Assembly (NCBI GenBank): GCA_020445605.1
Contig: JAGRGH010000051.1
Span: 62,001-126,000 of the forward strand
Direction of reading: 5' to 3'
DNA: 64,000 bases
Origin: Chromatiales bacterium
GTDB lineage: Bacteria; Pseudomonadota; Gammaproteobacteria; JAGRGH01
This document shows positions 38,374 through 50,684 of this stretch, one piece after another. The notes under the pieces were generated by a model, which did not search any database, was not told the DNA's origin, and saw only the letters and a list, made by a program, of their open reading frames with translations. A program made the translations under genes and the position numbers. Position 1 is the first letter of the stretch. Each line of letters opens with the position of its first letter.

Positions 38374-39679
38374 TGAGGGCGGTGATCGCGAGGCCCGCGT
38401 CGCGGGCCAGCCCGGCGAATCCCGGAAACGAGGTGTCCACATTCGCACAGTCGTCGATCTCGACCGGGCCGCGCGCGCGCAGCGCCGCCATGGCGAAACT
38501 CATGGCAATTCGATGGTCACCGTGGCTGTCGATGCGGCCGCCGGCGATCGCGCCGCCGCGGATCACGATGCCATCGGGCGTCGGCCGTGCGTCCACGCCC
38601 AGCGTCGCCAGCCCCGTGGCCATGGTCGCGATGCGGTCGCTCTCCTTGACCCGCAGTTCCTCCGCGCCGGTCACAACGGTCTCGCCCTCGGCGCAGGCAG
38701 CGGCCACGAACAGCGCCGGGAACTCGTCGATCGCGAGCGGCACCTGGTCCTGCGGAACGCGAATGCCGTGCAACGGCGCGCTGCGCACCCGCAGGTCCGC
38801 GACCGGTTCGCCGCCAACGACGCGCTCGTCGACGATATCGATATCCGCGCCCATCGCGCGCAGGATGTTGATCACGCCGATGCGGGTCGGATTCACGCCG
38901 ACATGGCGCAGCCGCAGGTCCGATCCGGGTGCGATACAGGCGCCGACCAGAAAGAACGCCGCCGAAGAAATATCGGCCGGAACGTCGATCGCGGTTCCGC
39001 GCAGCCGCCCGCCGCCCAGCAGACAAACCGTCGCCCCGTTGCGTTCGACCCGATAGCCGAAACCGGCGAGCATGCGTTCGGTGTGATCGCGCGTCGGCGC
39101 CGGCTCCGTCACACAGGTTCGCCCACTGGCGTACAGCCCGGCGAGCAGCAGCGCGGACTTGACCTGCGCACTCGCGACGGGCATCTCGAAGTCGATGCCG
39201 CCCAGCGCGGCGACCGGACGCACGACCAGAGGCGCCGTGCCGTTTGCCTGGGTGTCGATGCGTGCACCCATTCGCGCCAGCGGTTCAGTCACGCGGCGCA
39301 TCGGTCGCGAACGCAGCGATCCGTCACCGGTCAGGCGGGATTCGAAGCGCTGCCCGGCGAGCAGCCCGGAAAGCAGACGCATGGAGGTGCCGGAGTTGCC
39401 GAGGTCGAGTTCGCCGGCTGAGGCACGCAGACCATCGCGGCCGACGCCGTGAACCACAACCCGACCATCGGTCGGTCCCTCGATTCTCACGCCCATGTCG
39501 CGAAACGCCTTCAGCGTCGCAAGGCTGTCCGCGCCCTCCAGGAACCCGGTGATCTCGGTGACACCGTCGGCGATGGCGCCGAGCATGATCGAACGATGCG
39601 AGATCGACTTGTCACCGGGCACGCGCAGGCTGCCACGCAGGCTGCCGCCGGGATCGACTCGAAAACGCGCTGCGGGCAT
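38366..39679 (-). CDS. aroA: 3-phosphoshikimate 1-carboxyvinyltransferase (EPSP synthase)
   Basis: 437 residues. Sixth shikimate-pathway step. VPGDKSISHRSIMLGAIADG, LDLGNSGTSMRLLSGLLAG, RPMRRVTEPLARMGA and the C-terminal FPGFAGLARDAGL are class landmarks; LGNSGTSMR and RPMRRV resemble the class II, glyphosate-tolerant type more than the E. coli LGNAGTAMR type. Sits between tyrA and cmk with a 3-base gap to tyrA. Confidence 0.97.
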   Translation of the reverse strand: MPAARFRVDPGGSLRGSLRVPGDKSISHRSIMLGAIADGVTEITGFLEGADSLATLKAFRDMGVRIEGPTDGRVVVHGVGRDGLRASAGELDLGNSGTSMRLLSGLLAGQRFESRLTGDGSLRSRPMRRVTEPLARMGARIDTQANGTAPLVVRPVAALGGIDFEMPVASAQVKSALLLAGLYASGRTCVTEPAPTRDHTERMLAGFGYRVERNGATVCLLGGGRLRGTAIDVPADISSAAFFLVGACIAPGSDLRLRHVGVNPTRIGVINILRAMGADIDIVDERVVGGEPVADLRVRSAPLHGIRVPQDQVPLAIDEFPALFVAAACAEGETVVTGAEELRVKESDRIATMATGLATLGVDARPTPDGIVIRGGAIAGGRIDSHGDHRIAMSFAMAALRARGPVEIDDCANVDTSFPGFAGLARDAGLAITALND

Positions 39680-39682
39680 GGT

Positions 39683-40555
39683 TCAACGACTCCGGGTGAA
39701 ACGGTCGCGCGCGGCTTTCGCACGCTGAAACAATTCGAGAATCCACTGTGCGTCACCGGCCTCGACGGCGGCATCCAGCGCATCGAGATCGGCGCGGAAG
39801 CGCGCGAACATCGCGCGCAGGGCATCGCGGTTCTCAAGACAGATATCCCGCCACATCACCGGGTCGCTGGACGCGATGCGCGTGAAGTCGCGGAACCCGC
39901 CGGCGGCGAACCGGAAGATCTCGTCGTTCTCCTTCATGCGCGCCAGTGCGTCGACCAGCGCGAACGCGAGCATGTGTGGCAGATGACTGGTCGCCGCCAG
40001 CACCTCGTCGTGATGCGCCGGGTCCATCTCGACGACCTGCGCTCCGCAATAACGCCACAACGCCGCGACGCGGTCCACCGCACCACGGTCGGTCTGCGCG
40101 ACCGGTGTCAGGATCACCTTGTGATCGCGATACAGCTCGGCGAACGACGCGGCCACACCGCTGTTCTCGGTACCGGCGATCGGATGACCCGGTACAAAGC
40201 GTGCGAAGGCCGGGCCCAGACCCGCGCGTGCGGCATTGGTGACCGAGGTTTTCACGCTGCCGCCATCGGTGATCACCGCGTCTGGTGCAAGCGCCTGCGC
40301 GACATGCGAAAACACCCGCGGCATTGCACCCAGCGGCACGGAGACGAACACGAGGTCCGCGCCCGCCACGGCACGCGCCGCGTCGGTATCGAACCGGTCG
40401 ATCACGCCAAGTTCGACCGCCTGTGCCAGATGCGCCTCGTTGCGACTCGATCCGACGATCTCGTCGGCGAGCGGACGCAGGGCGCGCGCATACGAACCGC
40501 CGATCAGTCCGACGCCGATCACGCACAGTCGACGGATGCGCGCCGTTTCGCTCAT
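39683..40555 (-). CDS. tyrA: Prephenate dehydrogenase
   Basis: 290 residues from ATG 40555, which overlaps the hisC stop (ATGA). NAD(P)-dependent oxidation of prephenate (or arogenate) for tyrosine. Rossmann motif LCVIGVGLIGGSYARALR, VPLGAMPRVF, ITDGGSVKTSV, FVPGHPIAGTENSGV and the catalytic-region HHDEVLAATSHLPHMLAF. No chorismate mutase domain. Cofactor and substrate preference not determined. Confidence 0.95.
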   Translation of the reverse strand: MSETARIRRLCVIGVGLIGGSYARALRPLADEIVGSSRNEAHLAQAVELGVIDRFDTDAARAVAGADLVFVSVPLGAMPRVFSHVAQALAPDAVITDGGSVKTSVTNAARAGLGPAFARFVPGHPIAGTENSGVAASFAELYRDHKVILTPVAQTDRGAVDRVAALWRYCGAQVVEMDPAHHDEVLAATSHLPHMLAFALVDALARMKENDEIFRFAAGGFRDFTRIASSDPVMWRDICLENRDALRAMFARFRADLDALDAAVEAGDAQWILELFQRAKAARDRFTRSR

Positions 40556-41676
40556 CGCCCCAGCGCCCCTGCAAGGGCCTCGAGAAACCGCGCGTTCTGT
40601 TCCGTGGTTCCGACGGTCACGCGCAGGTGTTTCGGCAACCCGTAATTTTCGACCGGCCGCACGATGACGCCCTGATACAGCAGACTCTGGTAGACCTGCG
40701 CCGCGTCGCCGACTTCGACCAGCATGAAATTGCCGACCGATGGCACATGGCGCAGGTCCAGTCCCTGACACCCCTCGGCAATCTGCGCATGGCCGGCCGC
40801 ATTGACCGCACGCGAACGTGCGACGAAGTCTTCATCGCCCAACGCGGCCTCGGCAGCGGCAAGCGCCGCGGAATTCACGTTGAACGGCTGCCGCGCACGA
40901 TTCAGAAGATCGGCGATCTCCGTGCTCGAAAGTGCATAACCGACGCGCAGCGACGCCAGACCATAGGCCTTCGAGAAGGTACGCGTGACGACCAGGTTCG
41001 GATACCGGTGGAGCCAGCGCGAGGTATCCGGGTAGTCCGCTTCGTCGACGTACTCGAAATAGGCCTCGTCGACCACCACGACGACACCGGGGTCGACCGC
41101 GTCCAGCAGGCCCTCGAGCGCGCCGGCGTTCAGCCAGGTACCGGTCGGGTTGTTCGGATTGGCGATGAACACGACGCCGGTGGATCCGTCCACAGCGGCC
41201 GCGAGCGCGGCGGCGTCATGCCCGAAACGTGGACCGTGCGAACCGTCGTGCGCGGACACCACCCGCGCTGCCGCGCCGGCGAGTTGCGTGACGATCGGAT
41301 ACACGGCGAAGGCATGTTCGGAAAACACCGCATTGCGACCAGGCCCCAGAAAGGCACGCGCAATGAGGTCCAGCACGTCGTTCGAACCATTGCCGAGGGT
41401 GACGCGCGAAGCCGCGATGTCCAGCCGGTCGGCGAGCGCACGTTTCAGCGCAAAGCCGTTGCCGTCCGGATAGAGGCCGATCTGATCGAGTGCGGCTCGT
41501 GCGGCGGCAATCGCCCGGGGGCTTGCACCAAGCGGATTTTCGTTGGAGGCAAGCTTGACCGAATCGCGGATGCCGAGTTCGCGTTCCAGTTCGCTGATGG
41601 GTTTGCCAGGACGATACGGCGTCAGCGCACGCACCGTCGCCATCGCGCGCAGTCGCGACTGATCCTGCCCGGACAC
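40552..41676 (-). CDS. hisC: Histidinol-phosphate/aromatic aminotransferase
   Basis: 374 residues from GTG 41676, eight bases past the pheA stop; ATG 41643 is an alternative. PLP enzyme of the HisC family: VRALTPYRPGKPISELE, KLASNENPLGASPRA, NGSNDVLDLIARAF, FIANPNNPTGTWL, the PLP lysine in RTFSKAYGLASLRVGY, and NPFNVNS-like RQPFNVNSAALA. In this operon position (pheA-hisC-tyrA) it probably also transaminates prephenate or phenylpyruvate-type substrates; inference. Confidence 0.94.
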   Translation of the reverse strand: MSGQDQSRLRAMATVRALTPYRPGKPISELERELGIRDSVKLASNENPLGASPRAIAAARAALDQIGLYPDGNGFALKRALADRLDIAASRVTLGNGSNDVLDLIARAFLGPGRNAVFSEHAFAVYPIVTQLAGAAARVVSAHDGSHGPRFGHDAAALAAAVDGSTGVVFIANPNNPTGTWLNAGALEGLLDAVDPGVVVVVDEAYFEYVDEADYPDTSRWLHRYPNLVVTRTFSKAYGLASLRVGYALSSTEIADLLNRARQPFNVNSAALAAAEAALGDEDFVARSRAVNAAGHAQIAEGCQGLDLRHVPSVGNFMLVEVGDAAQVYQSLLYQGVIVRPVENYGLPKHLRVTVGTTEQNARFLEALAGALGR

Positions 41677-41684
41677 GATGTCGC

Positions 41685-42767
41685 TCAGAATGCCGCGACC
41701 GGGTAGGACCCGAGCGACTTGAACAGATTGGCCCGTCTGGCGAGTTCCGCAAGTGCCGCCGCCACATTCGACTCTGCGGCATGTCCTTCGATGTCCACGA
41801 AAAACACATACTCCCACGCGGCCTTGCGCGACGGACGCGACTCGATACGGGTCATCGACACGCGATGCTCGGCCAGCGGCGCAAGCAGTTCGACCAGTGC
41901 GCCCGCACGGTTGTGGGCGGAAACCATGACGCTGGTCTTGTCCCTGCCGCTCGGCGGCGCCTCGTGCTGGCCGATGACTAGAAAACGCGTGGTGTTGCCG
42001 CCGTCGTCTTCGATATTGCGCGCGAGGATGCGCAGTTCATAAAGACCCGCCGCCCGTTCGCCGGCAATGGCCGCCGCGCCATCCACCTCGGTAGCGAGCC
42101 GCGCGGCCTCGGCATTGCTTGCAACGGCGACAGTCCGCACTCCCGGCAGATGTTCCACCAGCCATGCGCGACACTGCGCGAGCGCCTGCTGATGCGCATA
42201 CACCTCACGCACCCCCGCGACATCCGTGGCACGGCTCATCAGACAGTGATGAATCGGCAACTTGATCTCGCCACAGACCTTCAGCGGCGAGTTCATGAAC
42301 TGGTCCAGCGTGTGCGTGACCACGCCCTCGGTCGAATTCTCGATCGGCACGACACCATACTGGGCCGCCGCGGCGTTCACCTCGCGAAACACCTCGTCGA
42401 TCGAACCGAGCGCGACGAGTTCTACACCGGCGCCGAAATGCTTCATCGCGGCCGCCTCGGTATAGGTGCCACGCGGCCCCAGAAATGCGACCTGCAGCGG
42501 CTGCTCCAGCGCAAGACACGCGGACATGATCTCCCGGAACAGATGCGCAACGGTTGCATCGCTGAGCGGTCCGGGATTCGCGGCCTGCACCTGACGCAGA
42601 ACCTGCGCCTCGCGCTCGGGCCGGTAGAAGAATGTCTCGCCCTGCCCACGCTTGACTTCGGCGACCCGCGCCGCGAGTTCCGCGCGGCGGCTGATGCGAT
42701 CGAGCAGATCGCGGTCGATGGCGTCGATCGCGCTGCGCAGTTTGTCGAGTTCGTCCGGGTTGCTCAC
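41685..42767 (-). CDS. pheA: Chorismate mutase/prephenate dehydratase (P-protein)
   Basis: 360 residues from GTG 42767 (GTGA overlap with serA). Fused AroQ chorismate mutase (about 1-90, LDKLRSAIDAIDRDLLDRISRRAELA), prephenate dehydratase (about 93-270, VAFLGPRGTYTEAA, PIENSTEGVVTHTLDQF, NTTRFLVIG) and a C-terminal ACT domain (KTSVMVSAHNRAGALVELLAPL with ESRPSRKAAWEYVFFVD) that in homologues binds phenylalanine for feedback inhibition. Confidence 0.97.
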   Translation of the reverse strand: MSNPDELDKLRSAIDAIDRDLLDRISRRAELAARVAEVKRGQGETFFYRPEREAQVLRQVQAANPGPLSDATVAHLFREIMSACLALEQPLQVAFLGPRGTYTEAAAMKHFGAGVELVALGSIDEVFREVNAAAAQYGVVPIENSTEGVVTHTLDQFMNSPLKVCGEIKLPIHHCLMSRATDVAGVREVYAHQQALAQCRAWLVEHLPGVRTVAVASNAEAARLATEVDGAAAIAGERAAGLYELRILARNIEDDGGNTTRFLVIGQHEAPPSGRDKTSVMVSAHNRAGALVELLAPLAEHRVSMTRIESRPSRKAAWEYVFFVDIEGHAAESNVAAALAELARRANLFKSLGSYPVAAF

Positions 42768-43933
42768 ACCGGGTCCAGCACACGGGCCGAAAGCACGCCT
42801 TCGATCGATCGGATCGTGTTCAGAGCGGCATCCGGAACGGCCGTGTCGGTGTCGATGAGATTGTAGGCAAGTTCCCCGCGCGACTTGTTGAGCATGTCCA
42901 GAATGTTTAGACCGGCGTTTGCCAGATCGGTCGACACTTGGCCGACCATGTTCGGCACGTTCCGGTTCACCACAATGAGCCGGTAGCCCGAACCCCGGGG
43001 CAACACGGCCTCGGGAAAATTCACGGAGTTCGTCACCGTGCCATGCTCGAGAAAATCACGCAGTTGATCGGCGACCATGACCGCGCAGTTCTCCTCCGCC
43101 TCATGCGTCGACGCACCAATGTGCGGCAGGGCAATCACGCGCGGATGGTTCTTGATGCGCGCGGTCGGAAAATCGCAGACGTACATCCGGATCCGGCCGG
43201 CATCCAGGCCTTCGATCATGGCGGCTTCGTCGACGATCTCGGCGCGTGCGAAGTTCAGGATCGTCACGCCCCGGCGCAGCAGGCCGATGCGTGACGGACC
43301 GATCAGGCCACGTGTCTGATCGTTCAGCGGCACGTGTACCGTAACGAAGTCCGAGCGCGCGAGCAGGTCGTCCACGCTGATCGCCTTCTCGACGTCCGCT
43401 GCGAGCTTCCACGCGCTTTGCACCGTGATGGTCGGATCGTAGCCGAGCACACGCATGCCGAGCGCCCGCGCCGCATTGGCGACCTGCACTCCGATCGCAC
43501 CGAGGCCGACCACGCCGAGCGTGCGCCCCGGCAGCTCCGAGCCGACGAACTGTTTTTTGCCCTGCTCGACGCGCTCATGCAGATCGTCGCCGGGCTCGAG
43601 CTCGCGCACGTACTGCCACGCCTGGCAAAGATTGCGCACCGCCAGCAGCATGCCGCCGATGACGAGCTCCTTGACCGCATTCGCGTTCGCGCCGGGTGCA
43701 TTGAACACGGCCACACCGGCGTCACTCAGGCGCGCAACCGGGACGTTGTTGGTACCCGCCCCGGCACGTCCAACGGCCTTCAGCCGTGCACCCACCTGCA
43801 TGTCGTGCAGATTGTGCGATCGCAGCAGGATTGCATCGGGATCGCCCATGTCCGAGGCGATCTCGTATACATCGCGCGGAAAGCGGTTCAGCCCGCTCAC
43901 CGCAATGTTGTTGAACGTCTGAATCCGGTACAT
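42764..43933 (-). CDS. serA: D-3-phosphoglycerate dehydrogenase
   Basis: 389 residues, the short form. First step of serine synthesis. NAD-binding LGVVGLGAIGVQVANAARALG, GRAGAGTNNVPV, FARAEIVDEAAM and catalytic ALPHIGASTHEAEENCAVM. The C-terminal end (SGYRLIVVNRNVPNMVGQVST onward) is an ACT domain, usually a serine-sensing site. It lies 61 bases after serC, so phosphoserine synthesis is completed by the pair. Confidence 0.96.
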   Translation of the reverse strand: MYRIQTFNNIAVSGLNRFPRDVYEIASDMGDPDAILLRSHNLHDMQVGARLKAVGRAGAGTNNVPVARLSDAGVAVFNAPGANANAVKELVIGGMLLAVRNLCQAWQYVRELEPGDDLHERVEQGKKQFVGSELPGRTLGVVGLGAIGVQVANAARALGMRVLGYDPTITVQSAWKLAADVEKAISVDDLLARSDFVTVHVPLNDQTRGLIGPSRIGLLRRGVTILNFARAEIVDEAAMIEGLDAGRIRMYVCDFPTARIKNHPRVIALPHIGASTHEAEENCAVMVADQLRDFLEHGTVTNSVNFPEAVLPRGSGYRLIVVNRNVPNMVGQVSTDLANAGLNILDMLNKSRGELAYNLIDTDTAVPDAALNTIRSIEGVLSARVLDPV

Positions 43934-43994
43934 CTGGTGTTGTGACTCTGATGCTGCTGGCGTCGCGGATGTCTGGCGACGGTGTTCGCCCGGC

Positions 43995-45073
43995 TTATCC
44001 GCGCGTCCGCTCGAACTCGCGCATGTACTCGATCAGGGTATCCACGCCCACCTTCGGCATCGCGTTATAGATGCTCGCGCGCATGCCGCCGACCGAACGA
44101 TGCCCCTTGAGGTTCTTCAGCCCGGCAGCGCTCGCGCCGGCAAGAAAATCGGCATCGAGGGCTTCGTCAGCGAGCGTGAACGGCACGTTCATCCACGAAC
44201 GGTACGGCGGATCGACCGGATTTGCATAGAACGGCGAATCGTCGATCGCGGCATACAGTGCGCCGGCTTTCTCCTGGTTGGCACGCGCCATGGCCTGGAG
44301 TCCGCCCTGTTCCGCGATCCACTCGAACACCAGACCGGCGAGATACCAGGCATATGTGGGCGGCGTGTTCGCCATGGAATCGGCGGCCGCATGCACCCGA
44401 TAGTCGAGCAACGACGCGCTGCCAGCCGGCGGCTCGCGGAGCAGATCCTCGCGCACGATCACCACCGTCAGACCCGCTGGCCCGATGTTCTTCTGCGCAC
44501 CGGCATAGATCAGACCGAAACGCGAAACGTCCAGCGGGCGCGACAGGATCGTGGAAGAAAAATCGCCGACCAGCGGCACCTCGATGTCAGCCGGGATCGA
44601 ATCGAACTCGACACCGCCGATCGTCTCGTTCGGCGTGTAGTGCAGATAGGCCGCATTCGGATCGATCTGCCAGGAGGCACGTGCCGGCACGGTCGTGTAA
44701 TTGTTGGCTTTCGCCGAGGCGACCACATTGACCTTGCAGAACCGTTTGGCCTCGGAAATCGCCTTCAGCGACCACTGCCCGGTGTCCAGATAGTCCGCGC
44801 TTTCGTGGGCACCGAGCAGGTTCATCGGCACCATCGCGAACTGCAAGGTCGCACCGCCCTGCAGAAACAGCACCTTGTAGCCCTGCGGAACGTCCAGCAA
44901 CGCACGCAGGTCAGCCTCGGCCTTTTCCGCGATCGAGATGTAGCTCTTCTCGCGATGGCTCATTTCCATCGTCGACATGCCGGTGCCGTGCCAGTCGCGA
45001 AACTCGCGCTGCGCACACTCCATGACGGCAATCGGCAGCATCGCCGGGCCGGCGCTGAAGTTGTATATGGTTG

Positions 45074-45077
<4 letters not shown>
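43995..45077 (-). CDS. serC: Phosphoserine aminotransferase
   Basis: 360 residues. PLP enzyme making 3-phosphoserine (and the PLP precursor). [54 protein letters not shown], the PLP lysine in [20 protein letters not shown], and [11 protein letters not shown] at the C-terminus. Start overlaps the gyrA stop (ATGA). Confidence 0.97.
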
Positions 45078-47686
<2,609 letters not shown>

Positions 47687-47805
47687 GCGTTTCCGGGGTC
47701 TTCAGGCTTGGCGGCAGATGGCCCGCCAGACGGCGGCAGGCGCGTTCCGGGCGGGCTGCCCAGGGCTGCGGCGCTTCACGCGCGCAGCGACGAGCACAAC
47801 GGTGA

Positions 47806-47814
47806 ATTGTAACA
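47806..47814 (-). promoter_or_regulatory. Extended -10 promoter for gyrA
   Basis: On the minus strand TGTTACAAT combines the TGn extension with TACAAT, about 120 bases upstream of the gyrA ATG. No good -35 is seen at 17 bases. It would drive the long block from gyrA onward. Confidence 0.5.
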
Positions 47815-47898
47815 TGGCCCTGTCATGGGCGCGGTCGGGACGATCGCCGCCTCAGGGCGTCCTGAACGCCCGATTTGCGGCGATTGGCGGGCCCGCCT

Positions 47899-49056
47899 CT
47901 ACGGCGACCCCAAGCCGGTCAGCGCCCAGACCAGACGGCGCATGACACTGCGATCCAGCATCCGCCTCGGACTCAGAATCAGCGTGACCACGATCGCACC
48001 CAGGGCCTGTAGGCGACGGCCCGAGGCGGCCGCATCCGCCGCCCTGCGCAGGGCGTGGCGCAGCCGGATCGCGCGGCGCAGCGGCGCCACGGCCGCCGGC
48101 CAGGCGGTGCTGGGCGCGACGACTTCGAGCGCCGCTTCGACACCGGCCGCGTCGAGCCGGTGACCGGCCAGCCCCTGATAGTCCACGATGCGCCGCGCGG
48201 TCTGCTCCGCATCCCCCCAGGGCCAGCGGCGAGCGGCCAGGGCGCGATCGAGTGATCGCCGCGCGGCCTCGGTATCACCGGACTGAATTTCCTCGTGCAG
48301 ACGCCGCAATGCGTTGCGCGCACGGGCGAGTTCCAGTTCGTCGCCGGAAAGCAGTTCGGTGGCCGGCGGCCTGGCAAACACCGTGCGCTCGAGTTCGTCG
48401 AAAAACGCGCCGGACTGCGAGACCGACTTGCTCTCCCCGTGATACCGGAACCGCGCCAGGGCTGGGCCGTCGATTCGCGCCCATGCGCCTTGCATCGAGA
48501 GACGAACCCAGAGGTCAAAATCCATGACATAACGCAGGCCTGCATCCACACCACCGGCCCGCGCAACGGCGCGGGCATTCATGAACGTGCCCTGCTGCGG
48601 GATGGAGTTGCCGAGCAGCAGCAGTTCGCGGGCACCGCGGGTCAGACCGCGCCACGCCCCCAAAGGCTCGCCACGGGCGTCCACACGCAGGACTTCGCCG
48701 GTCCACGCCACCGCGTCCGGCACGGCCCGCCAGGCCTCGGCAACCCGGCGCAGCGCACCGGGCTCCAACAGATCGTCAGCGTTGATCCAGGCGAGAATTT
48801 CGCCGCTTGCGCGCGCAAAGCCTTCCGCAATGGCGGCAGCCTGCCCCGCATCGGGTTCGCAACGCCACCCCGAGAGCCTCGACGCATGGCGCTCGATCAC
48901 GGCGCGGCTTGCATCGGTCGACCCGCCATCGAGCACGAAATACTCGAGCCTGGGATAGGCCTGATCGAGCACCGAACGTATACAGGCGTCGAGATACTCG
49001 CCCTGATTGAACGACGGCGTTACGACGCTGATGGTGGGCCAGTTCGCCTCACTCAA
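47899..49056 (-). CDS. Family 2 glycosyltransferase
   Basis: About 385 residues from TTG 49056, which overlaps the flippase stop by 8 bases; the longer frame to 49140 would overlap the flippase extensively. GT-A features: TISVVTPSFNQGEYLDACIRSV, FVLDGGSTDASRAVI, AGQAAAIAEGFARASGEILAWINADDLL and IPQQGTFMNARAV. The C-terminal ~130 residues are Arg/Ala-rich helices. Together with the flippase it suggests export of a lipid-linked glycan. Sugar specificity unknown. Confidence 0.87.
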   Translation of the reverse strand: MSEANWPTISVVTPSFNQGEYLDACIRSVLDQAYPRLEYFVLDGGSTDASRAVIERHASRLSGWRCEPDAGQAAAIAEGFARASGEILAWINADDLLEPGALRRVAEAWRAVPDAVAWTGEVLRVDARGEPLGAWRGLTRGARELLLLGNSIPQQGTFMNARAVARAGGVDAGLRYVMDFDLWVRLSMQGAWARIDGPALARFRYHGESKSVSQSGAFFDELERTVFARPPATELLSGDELELARARNALRRLHEEIQSGDTEAARRSLDRALAARRWPWGDAEQTARRIVDYQGLAGHRLDAAGVEAALEVVAPSTAWPAAVAPLRRAIRLRHALRRAADAAASGRRLQALGAIVVTLILSPRRMLDRSVMRRLVWALTGLGSP

Positions 49057-50512
49057 GTTCCGGCTCCGGCGGAGCGGCACGGTCACGGATGGCCTTGAGC
49101 AGCGACTCCAGTTCCAGACGCAGCGGATGTCGAACGACATACAGCCCGACCAGCCAGCCCAGCGCGGCCGACAGACCGCCCGTCAACAGCGTTACAAAGG
49201 CGCCACTGGATTCACGCAGCCAAAACATCGACGCATAAGGCCCCACCGCGGAGAACGCCGTCAGCACCGCATTGCGGATCATCACGGACCACCAGGCCCG
49301 TGCGGGAAATCGGACCACACGCCGAAACATCCACATCGAGAGCACGAACACGCCATAACCTACAGTCACGGCGCCCAACAGCATGTTGTACAGCCCGTAG
49401 GGAGAAAACAGCCAAAGCGTGGTTACCAGCACGATGATCGTCATGCCCGCCAGAAACACGTTGATTGCCGGCCGCCCGATTGCAACGAGAATCGAAGAGT
49501 GAAGACTCAGCGTCACGCCCCAGAAGCGCCCAATCACGAGCACCTGCAGCAGCGGCGCCGCCTCGACCCATTGCCAACCGAACAGCAGGCTGATCGCGGG
49601 CGAAGCCAGAATCGCGAGCACCGCGTAAAACGGCCATGCAATCGCGCAGATATTGCCGGTCCAGCGCACATACAGATCACCGATGGGCTTGCCTTCACGC
49701 AACAGTCGCGAAACCAACGGCATCGCCACCGGCAGGATGCCCGACAGCACCAGGGTGCGAAACAGTTCGAGCAATCCCTTCGCCCGGGAAATCAAACCAA
49801 CGCCGCCGAGTCCCACCAGGCGCCCGATCATCAGCTCGTTGATGCTCGCGGCCAGTTCGTAGAGCACGCGCTCGACGAATACGTTCAGGGAGAAGCTGAA
49901 AATCTCGCGCGCACGCTTCAGCGTGGGTAACCCCCCAAAGCGCTTGCGTCGATACGGTATGCACAGCAGCGCCGTGACCGCGACACCAGCGACCGCACCC
50001 CAGGCCAGGGAGACCGCACCCACGCCGTACCAGGCGAGTGAAATGGACACCGCGTTGCGGGTGAAGGTCGCGCTGGTGCGAATCTGCAGAATCTTGCCGA
50101 ACCACATCTCGCGGGTCAGCAATGCCATCGTGATCGAGCCGAACGGCAGCAGCAGGAAGGTGAATGCGAGCACGCGGCCCACCTCGCCAACCGTCGCCGA
50201 CTCGTAGACCAGCGCCAGCGGTGTCGCGACCAGCCACAGGATCACCGCCATGGACCACGCCAGGATCAGCGTGATTCCGAACGCCGACTGCACGCGCTCG
50301 CGGGTCAGATCAGGCTCACGAACCAGATACTGGCTTACGCCGAAATCGCGCACGATATGTGCGAAGCCGGCCACTGCGGCGGCTATTGAATATGCGCCAA
50401 CCTCGTGCGGGGTCAGCAGGCGCGCGATGACCATCGCGGCCACGAAGTCGATCACGAGGCTCGCGTATTTTTCCGCGAAGCTGGTCGCTAGCGAACGTCG
50501 AACGCTGGCCAC
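49049..50512 (-). CDS. Polysaccharide flippase (MATE/Wzx-like)
   Basis: 487 residues from GTG 50512, with about 12-14 hydrophobic helices. The N-terminal FAEKYASLVIDFVAAMVIARLLTP and the repeated helix pattern place it in the MOP superfamily oligosaccharide flippases (Polysacc_synt / Wzx / WzxC type). LREGKPIGDLYVRWTGN and LLFGWQWVEAAPLLQVL are typical mid-protein segments. Expected to move undecaprenyl-linked oligosaccharide across the inner membrane. Coupled with the GT2 downstream; no polymerase gene is seen. Confidence 0.87.
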   Translation of the reverse strand: MASVRRSLATSFAEKYASLVIDFVAAMVIARLLTPHEVGAYSIAAAVAGFAHIVRDFGVSQYLVREPDLTRERVQSAFGITLILAWSMAVILWLVATPLALVYESATVGEVGRVLAFTFLLLPFGSITMALLTREMWFGKILQIRTSATFTRNAVSISLAWYGVGAVSLAWGAVAGVAVTALLCIPYRRKRFGGLPTLKRAREIFSFSLNVFVERVLYELAASINELMIGRLVGLGGVGLISRAKGLLELFRTLVLSGILPVAMPLVSRLLREGKPIGDLYVRWTGNICAIAWPFYAVLAILASPAISLLFGWQWVEAAPLLQVLVIGRFWGVTLSLHSSILVAIGRPAINVFLAGMTIIVLVTTLWLFSPYGLYNMLLGAVTVGYGVFVLSMWMFRRVVRFPARAWWSVMIRNAVLTAFSAVGPYASMFWLRESSGAFVTLLTGGLSAALGWLVGLYVVRHPLRLELESLLKAIRDRAAPPEPELE

Positions 50513-50684
50513 GCCACAAACCTGTCTAGGTTGCCCGCAGGCACGCCAACAGTGAAACGGCGACGCTCGCGGTGATCACTGCCCCAGGAGCGAAGCCGCT
50601 CTCGATGAGCTGTACAGATGAAGCCGGAACCCCTGGCGGGCTGAGGCTTCTGAGTCGCGCACCTCGAACCGTGCGCAGCATGCG

